The notes under the pieces were generated by a model. It was not told where the DNA came from, did not search any database, and saw only the letters and a program-made list of their open reading frames with translations. From positions 62,001 to 126,000 of the forward strand of contig NZ_QNRI01000001.1 in assembly GCF_003315295.1 (NCBI RefSeq): 64,000 nucleotides of DNA. The letters are read 5' to 3'. Origin of the DNA: Paraliobacillus ryukyuensis (lineage in GTDB: Bacteria > Bacillota > Bacilli > Bacillales > Amphibacillaceae). The position numbers were made by a program, and so were the translations under genes. Position 1 is the first letter of the stretch; each line of letters starts with the position of its first letter. Positions 28,161-39,407 of this stretch are shown one piece after another.

Positions 28161-30240
28161 TATTCTATTCGAGATTGGATTAGAAGAAATGCCAGCTCGT
28201 TTTTTATCAGATGCAGAAGTTCAATTAAAACAAAAAACGCAGCATTGGCTAACTTCCATTCGCTTACCTTATGAAAGCGTGAAAACATATGTAACCCCAC
28301 GAAGATTAGCAGTTGTGATTGAAGGATTAGCTAATAAGCAATTGGATCAAGAAGAAGAAGCAAAAGGTCCTGCCAAAAAAATAGCTGTAGATGAGGAAGG
28401 GAATTGGTCTAAAGCAGCTATTGGTTTTTCTAAAGGGCAAGGAAAAAGTGTAGATGATATCTATTTCAAAGAGGTTAATGGCACATCTTATGCATTTGTT
28501 AATAAATACATTCAAGGAGCGTCAGCAGAAGTATTATTAATTAATTTTAAAGATGTCATTATGGATCTTACTTTTCCAAAGAATATGCGTTGGGCTGGTA
28601 AAACAATGCGATTTGTTCGTCCGATTCGCTGGCTTGTGGCTTTAAATCAATCGAACATTATTCCGTTTGAAATTGGCGGTGTGTCAACATCTAATTCCAC
28701 TTATGGGCATCGTTTCCTCGGTGAACAAGTCACTATTAAGGATCCTTTAATGTATGAAGAATTATTAGCTACTCAATATGTAATAGCAGATAGTAACGAG
28801 CGTAAAGAACGCATTTCTGATCAGATCAAGCAGCTTGAACAAGAAAAAGGCTGGCATATTCCAATGGATAGTGACCTTTTGGAAGAAGTTACACAATTAG
28901 TTGAATATCCAACTGTATTTTATGGTACATTTAACGACAAATTCTTAACGATACCTGATGAAGCACTGATTACATCCATGAAAGAACATCAACGTTATTT
29001 TCCTGTGCTAAGTGACAATGAGGAGCTTCTCCCTTATTTTGTAGCAGTAAGAAACGGTGATAATAGATCTATTGAAGTAGTTGCTAAAGGAAATGAAAAA
29101 GTACTGAAGGCGAGATTATCCGATGCGATGTTCTTTTTTGAGGAAGATCAAAAACATTCCATTGAACAATATAACGCTAAGTTATCGCGGATTGTATATC
29201 AAGAAAAACTAGGTACAATTGCAGATAAAGTTCAACGTGTTAGAGCACTAACAGATAAAATAACCACGTTGCTTGATGTTGATCAAACGACAAAACAAAA
29301 TGCATTACGTGCTGCGGAAATTAGTAAATTCGATTTAGTAACTAACATGGTGAATGAATTCACCAAACTACAAGGTATTATGGGTGAGAAATATGCGCGT
29401 CTATTTGGGGAAAATGAGCAGGTTGCAAAAGCAATAAACGAACATTACATGCCTCGTTCTGCCAATGATGCATTACCTCAGTCGACAGAGGGGGCCGCAG
29501 TTAGTATTGCAGATAAATTAGATACAATTATTGGTTGCATTTCTGTCGGAATTATACCATCTGGATCCCAAGATCCTTATGCTTTAAGAAGACAAGCCAT
29601 TGGTGTGTTGCAAATCTTACAACAAACTGGTTGGGACGTTACAGTAGAAAAATTAATTGATGTAACAAAAGAGCTTTACCAAACACTTGAAATCGAAAAA
29701 TCATCAGAAGATAATATTGATGAAGAAATCAACTCGTTCTTCTATGCTAGAGCTTCCTATATTTTAAGAGAGGCGACAAGTGAGCAAGACATTATTGAAG
29801 CTGTATTGGCAAATGGAATTGGGAATATTTCTTTTGCCTATAAAAAAGCAGCATTGTTAACCGATAAAAGACATGATACTAGCTTTAAAGATACACAAGA
29901 AGCACTTGTTCGTGTGCTTAACCTAGCTAAAAAAGGAACAAATTCAGGTGTTGACGCTACGTTGTTACAGAATGCACAAGAACAAAAACTTTATGATAAC
30001 TTTCAAGCAATTAAAGTGAAATACCAAGAGCAAATCCGAGCATATGAAGCAACACAGTCACTGGAAACATTAAGTCAGTTCACACCATTTATTCATGACT
30101 TCTTTGATCATACAATGGTGATGACAGATGACGAACAATTAAAAAATAATCGTTTATCCTTGTTAAATGAAATTGCTGCTTTAATCAATCAATTTGCTGA
30201 TTTAAGTAAAATTGAATGGAAGCAACAATTAAATGCCTAA
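28147..30240 (+). CDS. glyS: Glycyl-tRNA synthetase beta subunit
   Basis: This 697-residue partner of GlyQ opens with [14 protein letters not shown]. It contains [30 protein letters not shown] and the HD-like, tRNA-binding parts, with a C-terminal anticodon-binding region. The start at 28147 overlaps glyQ, and GAGGAGGG lies about eight bases upstream. In B. subtilis ccpN follows; here it is absent and the PPDK regulator follows after 20 bases. Confidence 0.97.
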   Translation: MSTTNILFEIGLEEMPARFLSDAEVQLKQKTQHWLTSIRLPYESVKTYVTPRRLAVVIEGLANKQLDQEEEAKGPAKKIAVDEEGNWSKAAIGFSKGQGKSVDDIYFKEVNGTSYAFVNKYIQGASAEVLLINFKDVIMDLTFPKNMRWAGKTMRFVRPIRWLVALNQSNIIPFEIGGVSTSNSTYGHRFLGEQVTIKDPLMYEELLATQYVIADSNERKERISDQIKQLEQEKGWHIPMDSDLLEEVTQLVEYPTVFYGTFNDKFLTIPDEALITSMKEHQRYFPVLSDNEELLPYFVAVRNGDNRSIEVVAKGNEKVLKARLSDAMFFFEEDQKHSIEQYNAKLSRIVYQEKLGTIADKVQRVRALTDKITTLLDVDQTTKQNALRAAEISKFDLVTNMVNEFTKLQGIMGEKYARLFGENEQVAKAINEHYMPRSANDALPQSTEGAAVSIADKLDTIIGCISVGIIPSGSQDPYALRRQAIGVLQILQQTGWDVTVEKLIDVTKELYQTLEIEKSSEDNIDEEINSFFYARASYILREATSEQDIIEAVLANGIGNISFAYKKAALLTDKRHDTSFKDTQEALVRVLNLAKKGTNSGVDATLLQNAQEQKLYDNFQAIKVKYQEQIRAYEATQSLETLSQFTPFIHDFFDHTMVMTDDEQLKNNRLSLLNEIAALINQFADLSKIEWKQQLNA

Positions 30241-30260
30241 GCAAATGAAGGGTTGAAATT

Positions 30261-31064
30261 ATGAAGTCAATCATCTATTTAGTATCTGATTCTGTAGGGG
30301 AGACCGCAGAGCAAGTTACCAAAGCGGCATTATCACAATTTCTTAATCGAATGGAGCATGAAATTGTGCGTATTCCATTTGTAAAAGAAGTAGCAAAGTT
30401 AGAGTCAGTTATTAATCATGCAGTGCATGACCATGCTATTATTGGTTATACGTTGGTAAATCCAACTTTGAGAAAGTACATGGCTGAAAAATCAAAAGTA
30501 TTGAATGTTGTTGCAATTGATATTATTGGACCTGTGCTTGATGGGATGGAAAGATATTTTCAACAAAAGCCTGAATTAAAACCCGGGTTGGTCCATAGAT
30601 TAGATGAAGCATACTTTCGTCGCGTTGAGGCAATCGAATTTGCGGTAAGGTTTGATGATGGACGAGATCCAAGGGGGATTGAAGAAGCAGATATTATTTT
30701 ACTTGGAGTATCTCGGACTTCTAAAACTCCCTTATCTCAATACCTTGCTTTAAAAAGTTTTAAAGTTGTTAATGTGCCAATTGTTCCAGAGGTAGAACCA
30801 TCGGAAGTGTTGTTTCATGTACCAGCAGAAAAATGTGTAGGCTTAAAAATTAATGCTGGAAAATTGCATGATATTAGGCGTGAACGATTAAAATCTTTAG
30901 GGTTGAAACAAGAGGCAAGCTACGCCACATTTGAACGGATTAATTATGAACTTGACTATTTTCAATCTATTATAGATCGAATCGGTTGCCCATGTATTGA
31001 TGTGTCGAATAAAGCTGTAGAGGAAACGGCTAATTTAATTTTACAAATGCAAACACCGATGTAA
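30261..31064 (+). CDS. ppsR: Pyruvate, phosphate dikinase regulatory protein (DUF299 kinase/phosphotransferase)
   Basis: A 267-residue protein that in the family both inactivates PPDK by ADP-dependent phosphorylation and reactivates it by phosphate-dependent dephosphorylation. YLVSDSVGETAEQVTKAA opens the N-terminus, and the P-loop-like GVSRTSKTPLSQYLA lies near residue 152. It is yqfL in B. subtilis and keeps that position. The start follows GAAGGGTTG. Confidence 0.92.
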   Translation: MKSIIYLVSDSVGETAEQVTKAALSQFLNRMEHEIVRIPFVKEVAKLESVINHAVHDHAIIGYTLVNPTLRKYMAEKSKVLNVVAIDIIGPVLDGMERYFQQKPELKPGLVHRLDEAYFRRVEAIEFAVRFDDGRDPRGIEEADIILLGVSRTSKTPLSQYLALKSFKVVNVPIVPEVEPSEVLFHVPAEKCVGLKINAGKLHDIRRERLKSLGLKQEASYATFERINYELDYFQSIIDRIGCPCIDVSNKAVEETANLILQMQTPM

Positions 31065-31069
31065 AAAGA

Positions 31070-31116
31070 GAAAAACGTAACGAGCCACGTTTTATGCTGA
31101 TGCTTGTTACGTTTTT
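31070..31116 (+). terminator. Terminator after ppsR
   Basis: GAAAAACGTAAC (31070-31081) and GTTACGTTTTTC (31105-31116) form a perfect 12-bp stem with one extra outer-loop pair possible; the T-run is part of the 3' arm. Confidence 0.75.
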
Positions 31117-31383
31117 CATCCGTTTTTAAATTTTTTTAGAAAAAAGGATTTTTGTTAATCAAATAAATAGTATTTTTAATATATTTGTATTATAATTAAC
31201 ATTTGTGAAAAAATGATCTAATATAAGATTGTTTTCCTAACACTATTTATTGTGGTTAGGTTTATTCATCTTGAATTTAAGGAATTATAGAAATAAGAAA
31301 ACTGTATAAATAATTTTCTAAAAAAGTGTCGAAAGTTGCAGGAATTTTTCACTTTTTATAGAAATTAGATGTTGGTGATGTAA
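31117..31383 (+). promoter_or_regulatory. dnaG-sigA control region with possible Spo0A box and sigma-H promoter
   Basis: TGTCGAA at 31327-31333 matches the Spo0A box core. GCAGGAATT (31338-31346), 11 bases and ATAGAAA (31358-31364) match the sigma-H consensus (RNAGGAWWW-N11/12-RNNGAAT) except at the last base. The B. subtilis dnaG-sigA operon has a sigma-H promoter. An AT-rich TATAAT at 31191-31196 may be a vegetative -10, and CCTAAC/GTTAGG at 31236-31260 forms a weak hairpin. Confidence 0.5.
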
Positions 31384-33204
31384 ATGGCAGGACAAATTCC
31401 TGAGGAAACAGTAGACGAAATTCGTCGATCTAATGATATTGTGGATGTCGTTGGAGAATATGTTTCATTAAAGAAACAAGGAAGAAATTATTTTGGGCTC
31501 TGTCCTTTCCACGGAGAAAACACGCCATCATTTTCTGTTACGCAAGAAAAACAGATTTTTCATTGTTTTGGTTGTGGAAAAGGTGGAAATGTGTTTACCT
31601 TTCTTATGGAAATAGAAGGATTTACGTTCCAGCAAACCGTTCAATATTTAGCTGAAAAAAGTGGTCATTCCTTGCCTGCTTCGGTAGGACAAGAAACAGA
31701 CCAAGAAAATAACAGTGAAGAGCAGATACATTTGAAGGCTTTTGCTTGGTTAACTAAATTATATCATCATTTATTACGTCATACTAAAGAAGGTAAGCAA
31801 GCTTATCAGTATTTATTGGATCGCGGTTTTACCGATGAAATGATTGATTTATTTCAATTGGGTTATGCTCCTCAATCAAGAGAATTGGTAGTGCAATTCT
31901 TAGAGAAAAAAGGATTTCATACACAACAAATGATCCGTGCTGGTGTGTTAACAGCAAATGAACAAAATCAAGCAAGTGATCGTTTTCGAGGTAGAGTGAT
32001 TTTCCCGATCCGAAATCATCTTGGCAAAAGTATTGGGTTCGGTGGCCGTACGATTACAGATCAAGAACCAAAATATTTAAACAGTCCAGAGTCTGCTTTA
32101 TTTCAAAAAGGTAGACTGTTATTTAATTTTGATTTAGCTAGAAGCACCATTCGAAATAGTGAACAAGCAGTACTATTTGAAGGGTATATGGATGTTATTT
32201 CAGCTTATCAAGCAGGTATTAAGAATGGAGTAGCAACCTTAGGAACTTCTATTACGGAAAATCAAGCTAAGCTGTTAAATCGCTATGTTAATACGGTTAT
32301 AATCTGTTATGATGGCGATCAAGCAGGCATTGATGCCTCTTATAAGGCTGCAAGGTTGTTGCATCAAGTAGATTGTAATGTGAAAGTAGCGTCAATCCCA
32401 GAAGGACTAGATCCTGATTCATACATTGTAAAGTATGGGGAGAATCGCTTTCAAAATGAAATTATTGAAGTAAGCAATACGTATATGACGTTTCTAATGG
32501 AGTATTTAAAAAAAGATTATAACCTTCAATTAGAAGGAGATCGTATGCAATATATCGAAAAAGTAATAGATGAACTTGCAACGATCAAACGTCCGATGGA
32601 AAGAGAGTACTATGCAAAGGAACTAGCGAATACCTATGATCTATCGATAAATACAATGATGCAGGAAATTAAAGATCGTAGGAAGAAATTAGGCGTACAA
32701 CAGGATAACCAACAAACATCTAGCCATACTAGGAACAAAGTTGGTTTTAGTAAGCAAAAAAAATTATTGCCTGCTTATCATAAGGCAGAGAAGCAATTAC
32801 TTGCTTATATGTTACACGATGTCTCGATTGCCGAAAATGTAAAAGAAAGACTTGGTGCTTCTTTTAACCTAGATCTGCATAAAATTATTGTGACGCATTT
32901 ATATGCTTTTTATGAAGAAGGAAACAATGCTAATATTAGTCAATTCATTGAACGAATAGACGATACTACAATAAAAAATGAAATAGTGGAAATTGCAATG
33001 GAACCAATACATCCAGATGTTAGCGATAAAGAAATTCAAGATTACATTTGGTTGATTAAAGCTGAACAAGAAGATAAAGCAACCATCCGATCATTACAAC
33101 AAGCACAAAAGCAAGCAGAAGTACAAAAAGACTTCGTTAAAGCAGCGCAGATTGGCATGGAAATATTAGAAATACAAAAAAAAATAAAAAATGCTAATTC
33201 ATGA
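31384..33204 (+). CDS. dnaG: DNA primase DnaG
   Basis: This 606-residue primase makes the RNA primers of replication. The N-terminal zinc-binding domain has C-x2-H (CPFH) and C-x2-C (CFGC) at about residues 40-64. The RNA-polymerase domain with TOPRIM motifs EGYMDVI (near 265) and YDGDQAG (near 309) follows. A C-terminal helicase-interaction domain completes it. The start follows TTGGTGATGTAA. It is followed by sigA as in the macromolecular-synthesis operon. Confidence 0.97.
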   Translation: MAGQIPEETVDEIRRSNDIVDVVGEYVSLKKQGRNYFGLCPFHGENTPSFSVTQEKQIFHCFGCGKGGNVFTFLMEIEGFTFQQTVQYLAEKSGHSLPASVGQETDQENNSEEQIHLKAFAWLTKLYHHLLRHTKEGKQAYQYLLDRGFTDEMIDLFQLGYAPQSRELVVQFLEKKGFHTQQMIRAGVLTANEQNQASDRFRGRVIFPIRNHLGKSIGFGGRTITDQEPKYLNSPESALFQKGRLLFNFDLARSTIRNSEQAVLFEGYMDVISAYQAGIKNGVATLGTSITENQAKLLNRYVNTVIICYDGDQAGIDASYKAARLLHQVDCNVKVASIPEGLDPDSYIVKYGENRFQNEIIEVSNTYMTFLMEYLKKDYNLQLEGDRMQYIEKVIDELATIKRPMEREYYAKELANTYDLSINTMMQEIKDRRKKLGVQQDNQQTSSHTRNKVGFSKQKKLLPAYHKAEKQLLAYMLHDVSIAENVKERLGASFNLDLHKIIVTHLYAFYEEGNNANISQFIERIDDTTIKNEIVEIAMEPIHPDVSDKEIQDYIWLIKAEQEDKATIRSLQQAQKQAEVQKDFVKAAQIGMEILEIQKKIKNANS

Positions 33205-33235
33205 TATAGCAGTAGTTTTGGAAGGAGGGGGACTC

Positions 33236-34357
33236 ATGGCAAATAATAAGCCATCACGTTCAAAAGAAAATGAAAATGAACTGACTTTAGATCAAGCAAA
33301 AGAACAATTATTGGAAATTGGTAAAAAGCGAGGCGTATTAGCTTATGAAGAAGTTGCTGAGCGCTTATCTGGCTTTGAACTAGAATCAGAACAAATGGAC
33401 GAATATTATGAGTACCTAAGTGAACAGGGAATTGAAATCATTGGTGATTCGGAAGAAGATCCAAGTATGCAACAAATCGCAAAAGAAGAAGAATTCGATT
33501 TAAATGATCTTAGTGTCCCGTTGGGCATAAAGATAAATGATCCAGTTCGGATGTATCTAAAAGAAATTGGCCGTGTAGATTTACTGTCAGCAGCAGAAGA
33601 AATAAACTTGGCTGAACGCATCGAGCAGGGTGATGAAGAAGCCAAACGTCGATTAGCAGAAGCGAACTTACGTTTAGTTGTAAGTATTGCAAAACGTTAT
33701 GTTGGTCGTGGTATGCTCTTCTTAGATTTAATTCAAGAAGGAAACATGGGATTAATTAAAGCAGTTGAGAAATTTGACTATCGCAAAGGATTTAAATTTA
33801 GTACTTATGCAACATGGTGGATCCGTCAAGCGATTACTAGAGCGATTGCTGACCAAGCTAGAACGATTCGTATTCCAGTGCATATGGTGGAAACAATTAA
33901 TAAATTAATCCGTGTACAGCGACAACTATTACAAGACTTTGGTCGGGAGCCAACTCCTGAAGAAATCGGAGAAGAGATGGAGTTAACACCGGATAAAGTG
34001 CGAGAAATCCTTAAAATAGCTCAAGAACCTGTATCTTTAGAGACACCAATTGGTGAAGAAGATGACTCCCATCTAGGTGACTTTATTGAAGATCAAGAAG
34101 CAACATCCCCTTCTGATCATGCAGCATATGAACTATTAAAAGAACAATTAGAGGATGTATTAGATACCTTAACTGATCGAGAAGAAAATGTACTTCGCTT
34201 GCGCTTTGGTTTAGATGATGGACGCACAAGAACACTAGAAGAAGTAGGAAAAGTCTTCGGCGTTACACGTGAACGTATTAGACAGATTGAAGCTAAAGCA
34301 TTACGTAAATTACGTCATCCAAGTCGTAGTAAGCGACTTAAAGATTTTCTTGAATAG
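33236..34357 (+). CDS. sigA: Primary sigma factor SigA (RpoD)
   Basis: A 373-residue sigma-70 factor. Region 1.2 ([20 protein letters not shown]), region 2 ([20 protein letters not shown]), region 3 and region 4 with the helix-turn-helix [20 protein letters not shown] are all present. I chose the ATG at 33236, eight bases after GGAAGGAGGGGG; upstream in-frame starts precede the ribosome site. It matches the many TTGACA/TATAAT promoters seen in the window. Confidence 0.98.
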   Translation: MANNKPSRSKENENELTLDQAKEQLLEIGKKRGVLAYEEVAERLSGFELESEQMDEYYEYLSEQGIEIIGDSEEDPSMQQIAKEEEFDLNDLSVPLGIKINDPVRMYLKEIGRVDLLSAAEEINLAERIEQGDEEAKRRLAEANLRLVVSIAKRYVGRGMLFLDLIQEGNMGLIKAVEKFDYRKGFKFSTYATWWIRQAITRAIADQARTIRIPVHMVETINKLIRVQRQLLQDFGREPTPEEIGEEMELTPDKVREILKIAQEPVSLETPIGEEDDSHLGDFIEDQEATSPSDHAAYELLKEQLEDVLDTLTDREENVLRLRFGLDDGRTRTLEEVGKVFGVTRERIRQIEAKALRKLRHPSRSKRLKDFLE

Positions 34358-34371
34358 CATTTAAAAATGAT

Positions 34372-34435
34372 TAGGCTCAGTCATTTGCTACCAATTATTA
34401 ATGATTAGTTGGGCAGATTGACTGTGTCTTTTTTT
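34372..34435 (+). terminator. Terminator after sigA
   Basis: A long imperfect hairpin has outer arms AGGCTCAGTCA (34373-34383) and TGACTGTGTCT (34419-34429). A smaller inner pairing lies around CCAATTATTAATG, and a run of seven T residues follows. Confidence 0.6.
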
Positions 34436-34503
34436 ATATCAACTCTACAAACCTGCTAAACTATAGATGTTGAATCATTAAACATGTTGAGGTGGTAACT
34501 ACC

Positions 34504-35052
34504 ATGCCTGAAGAAAGAAAAACGATTATTATTAAAGAAATTCAGCATTGGAAAAAAAATCATCTACTACCAGAGAAATATTGCGATTTTTTATTAGCAT
34601 TGTATACAGAAGGAAATACAGAAAACGTTAATCATAATCAATCAAACCCTATGGAATCAACAGGTGTAAAACCATTACATGTCCTTATTATTTCTTTAAA
34701 TATTTTCTTATTACCAGTTACATTTATTGTATTATATTTTACTCAATTAAGTAGTTACTTGCAAGTCGGCTTTGGAAGTTTGATGATAGTACTTAGTTAT
34801 AGCTTTTATATAATCGTAAAGACCAAGTTAGATTTTTCAGCTAACTACCCGTTATTCATTTTATTAGTAATTATCCTTTTTGTTACAAGTTATTTATCAC
34901 AACAATTATTCCAAAATCAATTAATTATTGCATTAATAGCATTGACTCAGTTAATCATTTGGATAGGTTTTGGATTGAAACAAAAAAATAAACTACTTTC
35001 TATTGCTGGAATAGTTGGATTTATCTTTTGCTTGGTATATTTTGTGAGTTAA
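34504..35052 (+). CDS. Unknown polytopic membrane protein
   Basis: A 182-residue protein I cannot assign. The soluble N-terminus (about residues 1-50, EIQHWKKNHLLPEKYCDFLL) resembles the short leader found in DUF2157-like membrane proteins. About five hydrophobic segments follow (residues 58-180). I chose the ATG at 34504, with GAGGTGGTAA upstream, over a GTG at 34492. B. subtilis has other genes between sigA and trmK, so this is an accessory gene of the locus. Confidence 0.7.
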   Translation: MPEERKTIIIKEIQHWKKNHLLPEKYCDFLLALYTEGNTENVNHNQSNPMESTGVKPLHVLIISLNIFLLPVTFIVLYFTQLSSYLQVGFGSLMIVLSYSFYIIVKTKLDFSANYPLFILLVIILFVTSYLSQQLFQNQLIIALIALTQLIIWIGFGLKQKNKLLSIAGIVGFIFCLVYFVS

Positions 35053-35158
35053 ACAGATTAGGTTTTCTCTCCTACGTTGATGTAAGATAAAATAAATATA
35101 AAAAAATTAATACAAAAATTAAGACGAAATTGAACGAATGACCTAAGGAGATTGAACA

Positions 35159-35884
35159 ATGAATGATAAAACGTTATCAAAACGATTACAACTAGTTGCG
35201 CATTATCTTCCACAACATGCTAACTTTGTTGATGTAGGAAGTGATCACGCCTATTTGCCCTCTTATGTTTGTTCACAAGATTTACAGGCTCGGGCAATTG
35301 CAGGCGAAATAAATGAAGGACCGTACTTAAGTGCAAAACAACATGTTGCGGCATTTGGGTTAACAGATCAAATTGAAGTGATTCAAGGAGATGGTCTAAG
35401 TGTAATCGAAGGTCGTCTAGTGGACCAAGTTGTAATTGCTGGAATGGGTGGCACATTGATTCGCTCTATTTTGCAACAAGGTGCAACCAAACTCTTTCAC
35501 GTTAGTCGAATCATTGCACAACCCAATGTCGATGCCCCAGAGGTTCGGCAATGGTTCTATCAAAACAATTATCAACTAGTAGCCGAGGAAATCATTAAAG
35601 AAGATGGTCATATTTATGAGATATTGGTAGCAGATAAAGGTGATCCTACTACTCCATATGATGAAAACCAGTTGGAGCGTCAACTTTTCTTTGGACCTTA
35701 TTTACTACAAGAAAAAACGGAGATCTTTATAGAAAAATGGAAAGCAGAGAAAAATAAGCGTGAACGAATTGTTACCCAAATGCATCAAGCGAAAATGATT
35801 AATTATGAAAAAATTAACATGTTTTTAAATGAAATAAAAATAATAGAGGAGGTTTTAGTTCGTGACGAACAAAGTACTCGCTAA
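35159..35884 (+). CDS. trmK: tRNA (adenine-22-N1)-methyltransferase TrmK
   Basis: This 241-residue Rossmann methyltransferase contains VDVGSDHAYLPSYV (SAM motif I, near residue 20), IAGEINEGPY and VIAGMGGTLI, the TrmK/DUF633 set. It methylates A22 in the D-arm of several tRNAs. The ATG follows AAGGAGATTGA. It overlaps nif3 by 23 bases, as the B. subtilis yqfN-yqfO pair is close-packed. Confidence 0.93.
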   Translation: MNDKTLSKRLQLVAHYLPQHANFVDVGSDHAYLPSYVCSQDLQARAIAGEINEGPYLSAKQHVAAFGLTDQIEVIQGDGLSVIEGRLVDQVVIAGMGGTLIRSILQQGATKLFHVSRIIAQPNVDAPEVRQWFYQNNYQLVAEEIIKEDGHIYEILVADKGDPTTPYDENQLERQLFFGPYLLQEKTEIFIEKWKAEKNKRERIVTQMHQAKMINYEKINMFLNEIKIIEEVLVRDEQSTR

Positions 35885-36971
35885 AGATATTATTCAAATG
35901 CTAGAATATTGGGCGCCTAAAGAACTTGCGTATGATTGGGATAATGTTGGTCTGCAACTAGGCACATTAAATAAAGAAGTCAAAAAAGTAATGATTAGCC
36001 TAGATGTGTTAGAAAATGTTGCAGATGAAGCAATTGCTAACGACATCGACTTAATTATCGCGCACCATCCACTTTTATTTAAAGCAACAAAACAAATCAA
36101 TGTCGATCAACCTAAAGGAAAAACGATTGCCAAACTATTAAAACATGATATCACTGTATATGCGGCACATACCAATTTAGATATCGCTTTTGGCGGTGTC
36201 AATGATATGTTAACAAAGCAATTAGACATAACGAACACAGACGTATTAGTTCCATCGGGCGAAGAAGCTTATCTGAAACTTGTGGTTTATGTACCAACTG
36301 AAAAGGTAGACGAAGTTAAACAAGTGTTAGGAGATAATGGGGCAGGGCATTTGGGGAATTATAGCCATTGTACTTTTGAACAAAAGGGTACAGGTTCCTT
36401 TACTCCACAAGGTGATGCCACCCCGTATATTGGAACAATAGGAAAAGAAGAGCAAGTCAATGAAGTGAAATTAGAGACTATTATTCCTTCAACTGCTAAA
36501 GACTTTTTTGTTCGTACCTTACTAGATGTTCATCCATATGAGGAACCGGCATATGATCTTATTCCACTAGCGAACGAAGGGAAGACAATTGGTGTCGGTA
36601 GAATAGGGACGATCAGAGAGGAACGAACATTAAGAGAATTTTGTGAAGATGTTAAAGAGAAACTGGATGTACCTGCGCTACGTAGCATTGGCGACTTAAA
36701 TAAAAAAATCAAGAAAGTAGCTGTACTTGGTGGGAGTGGTCAAGGTTATATTGCGCAGGCAAAACGTTTAGGAGCCGACGTCTATCTTACAGGAGATTTA
36801 ACCTTTCATGATGCACAAGAAGCATGGGAAATGGGCTTAGCCGTCATTGATCCTGGTCATCATGTAGAAAAAGTGATGATTGAAGGTTTAATACAATTCT
36901 TTGAAAAACAAGAACTGTCAATCACATTTGTTGCCGCTAAAAGCAGTACAGAACCATTCCAGTTTTTGTGA
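35862..36971 (+). CDS. yqfO: Nif3-like dinuclear metal-centre protein (YqfO)
   Basis: A 369-residue protein starting at GTG 35862 after AGAGGAGG. It has the Nif3 metal-ligand motifs LIIAHHPLLF (near residue 66), AHTNLD and, near the C-terminus, DPGHHVEK. A PII/CutA-like domain of about 100 residues (about 130-235, KLVVYVPTEKVDEVK to LDVHPYEEPAYD) is inserted. The biochemical role is uncertain; GTP cyclohydrolase type 1-like and metal-handling roles have been proposed. It is coupled to trmK. Confidence 0.9.
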   Translation: MTNKVLAKDIIQMLEYWAPKELAYDWDNVGLQLGTLNKEVKKVMISLDVLENVADEAIANDIDLIIAHHPLLFKATKQINVDQPKGKTIAKLLKHDITVYAAHTNLDIAFGGVNDMLTKQLDITNTDVLVPSGEEAYLKLVVYVPTEKVDEVKQVLGDNGAGHLGNYSHCTFEQKGTGSFTPQGDATPYIGTIGKEEQVNEVKLETIIPSTAKDFFVRTLLDVHPYEEPAYDLIPLANEGKTIGVGRIGTIREERTLREFCEDVKEKLDVPALRSIGDLNKKIKKVAVLGGSGQGYIAQAKRLGADVYLTGDLTFHDAQEAWEMGLAVIDPGHHVEKVMIEGLIQFFEKQELSITFVAAKSSTEPFQFL

Positions 36972-37107
36972 AGTATTTTTTTCTTTCAAAAGTACTTATT
37001 CACTATAGATGATGAAATTGACTTTATTTATGTTTATAATAAAAACGTAGTAATAATCGAAACTTGTCGCTATCTTTTTAAAAAGAACGTTTAGAGGAGT
37101 ATTAATA

Positions 37108-38418
37108 ATGAAAAACCATCAATTTAAGCAATATCAACTACATGAATGGATCTATGATGTTATTGATCAACTGACATTCCAAGCACCAACGCCTATTCAA
37201 CAAAAAGTAATTCCTGCTGCATTAAGAAGGGAAAATATCATTGGTCAATCACATACTGGATCGGGAAAAACACACGCATTTTTAATTCCGTTGTTTAATC
37301 AGCTGGACTTAGATAAGCAAGAAGTACAATTTGTGATTACCTCCCCCACTAGAGAGTTGGCAACACAAATTTATAATGAAGCCAAAAAAATGATTGATTA
37401 CGCCCCAAATGGGGGTCAGATTGATGCGAAATTATTAATTGGTGGAACAGATAAAAAACGAACAATTGAAAAATTAAATAAACAACCACAGATTGTAATT
37501 GGTACACCAGGTCGCATTCTAGATTTGATTGAAGAAGGAGCTTTGGACATTTACTCAGCTCGCTCTTTTGTGGTAGATGAAGCGGATTTAATGTTAGATT
37601 TAGGTCTTATTGATGAAATTGACAAAATGCTTGTACGAGCACATGAGAAGATACAAATGTTTGTATTCTCAGCAACTATACCTGAACGATTGAAACCATT
37701 TCTAACCAAATACATGTTTAATCCATCGTATTTTCATATTAAAGATCATTTTGCACCAGAAACAATTGAGCATCGGTTAATTCCGTTGAAACACCGTCCT
37801 ATTGCAGAAGTTATTCATCATATCTCAAAAGCGATTAATCCTTATATCGCTATCATCTTTACTAATGGAAAAACTGCTGCAGATGAATTATTTCAACAAC
37901 TACAGGAAAAAGGGCTTAATCCTGGTATTATTCATGGTGGATTGAAGCCAAGAGAGCGTAAACGAGTACTTAAGGATATCCAAGGATTAAGGTATCAATA
38001 TATTGTTGCTACTGATCTAGCGGCTAGAGGTATTGATATTAAAGGCGTTAGTCATGTTATTAATGCGCAAATGCCAAAAGAAGAAGAATTTTATATTCAT
38101 CGTGTTGGTAGAACGGCTAGAGCTGGAATGGAAGGCACTGCAATAAATATTTATACAGATGAAGATAAGCCATTAATTAAGAAGCTAGAAGAACGCGGAC
38201 TTGACTTTACCAATTATGATATTGTAAAAAGTGAATGGCGTGAGATTAAAGCTTGGAATGAACGAACCCAACGTAAAAAAGAAGGGCATGACGTTGATAG
38301 AGAGGCTTGGAGTAAAGTAAAAAAACGCAAAAAAGTAAAACCGGGTTATAAAAAGAAAATGAAATATCAACACAACAAAATAAAAAAACAATTAAATAAA
38401 AAGAAATATAAAAAATAA
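37108..38418 (+). CDS. cshB: DEAD-box RNA helicase CshB
   Basis: A 436-residue helicase with all core motifs: Q motif (PTPIQQKVIP), GSGKT (near residue 51), PTRELA, TPGRILDL, VDEAD, SAT, DLAARGID and YIHRVGRTARAG. It ends in a very basic tail of about 60 residues (RKKVKPGYKKKMKYQ), likely for RNA binding. CshB homologues act in cold adaptation and ribosome or mRNA metabolism. It starts at an ATG after TAGAGGAG, and nfo follows. Confidence 0.93.
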   Translation: MKNHQFKQYQLHEWIYDVIDQLTFQAPTPIQQKVIPAALRRENIIGQSHTGSGKTHAFLIPLFNQLDLDKQEVQFVITSPTRELATQIYNEAKKMIDYAPNGGQIDAKLLIGGTDKKRTIEKLNKQPQIVIGTPGRILDLIEEGALDIYSARSFVVDEADLMLDLGLIDEIDKMLVRAHEKIQMFVFSATIPERLKPFLTKYMFNPSYFHIKDHFAPETIEHRLIPLKHRPIAEVIHHISKAINPYIAIIFTNGKTAADELFQQLQEKGLNPGIIHGGLKPRERKRVLKDIQGLRYQYIVATDLAARGIDIKGVSHVINAQMPKEEEFYIHRVGRTARAGMEGTAINIYTDEDKPLIKKLEERGLDFTNYDIVKSEWREIKAWNERTQRKKEGHDVDREAWSKVKKRKKVKPGYKKKMKYQHNKIKKQLNKKKYKK

Positions 38419-38453
38419 AGATTAACGCAACTTGGTAAGGAGAGGTGTTTGTT

Positions 38454-39344
38454 TTGAAGATAGGATCACATGTTTCAATGAGTGGTAAAAAAATGCTGTT
38501 AGGTTCAAGTGAAGAAGCAGCATCTTATGGTGCATCAGCATTCATGATTTATACAGGTGCACCGCAAAATACAAGACGAAAAGCCATTGAAGAGTTAAAT
38601 ATTGAAGCTGGTAAAGCACATATGAAAGAAAATGGCATTGAAGAAATTGTAGTACATGCACCATATATTATTAATTTAGGCAACACAACTAAAAAGGAGA
38701 CATTTGAATTAGGTGTTTCTTTTATGCAAAGTGAAATACAACGAACAGAAGCTATAGGTGCAAAGCAAATCGTACTTCACCCTGGTGCACATGTTGGACA
38801 AGGTACAGAAAAAGGGATTGCAAAAATAATTGAGGGTTTAAACGAAGTGTTAGAGCAAGATCAAGATGTTCAGATCGCACTAGAGACAATGGCGGGCAAA
38901 GGTTCAGAAGTGGGTCGCACATTTGAAGAAATAGCTCAAATTATAGACGGTGTCAAGCGTAATGAAAAACTGTCTGTTTGTTTTGATACTTGTCACGTAC
39001 ATGATGCTGGTTATGATATTGTTAATGATTTTGATGGTGTGCTAGATACATTTGATCGAATCGTAGGGTTAGATCGTCTAAAAGTGATCCATGTAAATGA
39101 CAGCAAAAACCCAATAAGTGCACATAAAGACCGCCATGAAAATATTGGATTTGGTTACATTGGTTTTGATGCGCTCCGCTATATTGTGCATCACGAACAA
39201 TTAAAGCATCTACCTAAAATCTTAGAAACACCATATGTAGGAGAAGATAAAAAAAATAAAAAACCTCCTTATAAGTTTGAAATAGACATGCTTAAAACAG
39301 CTCAGTTTGATAGTCAACTAAAAGAAAAAATTTTAAATCAATAA
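38454..39344 (+). CDS. nfo: Endonuclease IV
   Basis: This 296-residue AP endonuclease of the TIM-barrel Nfo family contains [43 protein letters not shown] and the metal-site motif [14 protein letters not shown]. It cuts DNA 5' of abasic sites. I chose TTG 38454 (MKIGSHVSM), six bases after AAGGAGAGGTG. The upstream GTG at 38445 overlaps that ribosome site. Confidence 0.95.
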   Translation: MKIGSHVSMSGKKMLLGSSEEAASYGASAFMIYTGAPQNTRRKAIEELNIEAGKAHMKENGIEEIVVHAPYIINLGNTTKKETFELGVSFMQSEIQRTEAIGAKQIVLHPGAHVGQGTEKGIAKIIEGLNEVLEQDQDVQIALETMAGKGSEVGRTFEEIAQIIDGVKRNEKLSVCFDTCHVHDAGYDIVNDFDGVLDTFDRIVGLDRLKVIHVNDSKNPISAHKDRHENIGFGYIGFDALRYIVHHEQLKHLPKILETPYVGEDKKNKKPPYKFEIDMLKTAQFDSQLKEKILNQ

Positions 39345-39407
39345 CATGAGTCAATTTCATAATTCAATATTTGTTTGACAAACACGAATAATATAATTAT
39401 ATGTAGC

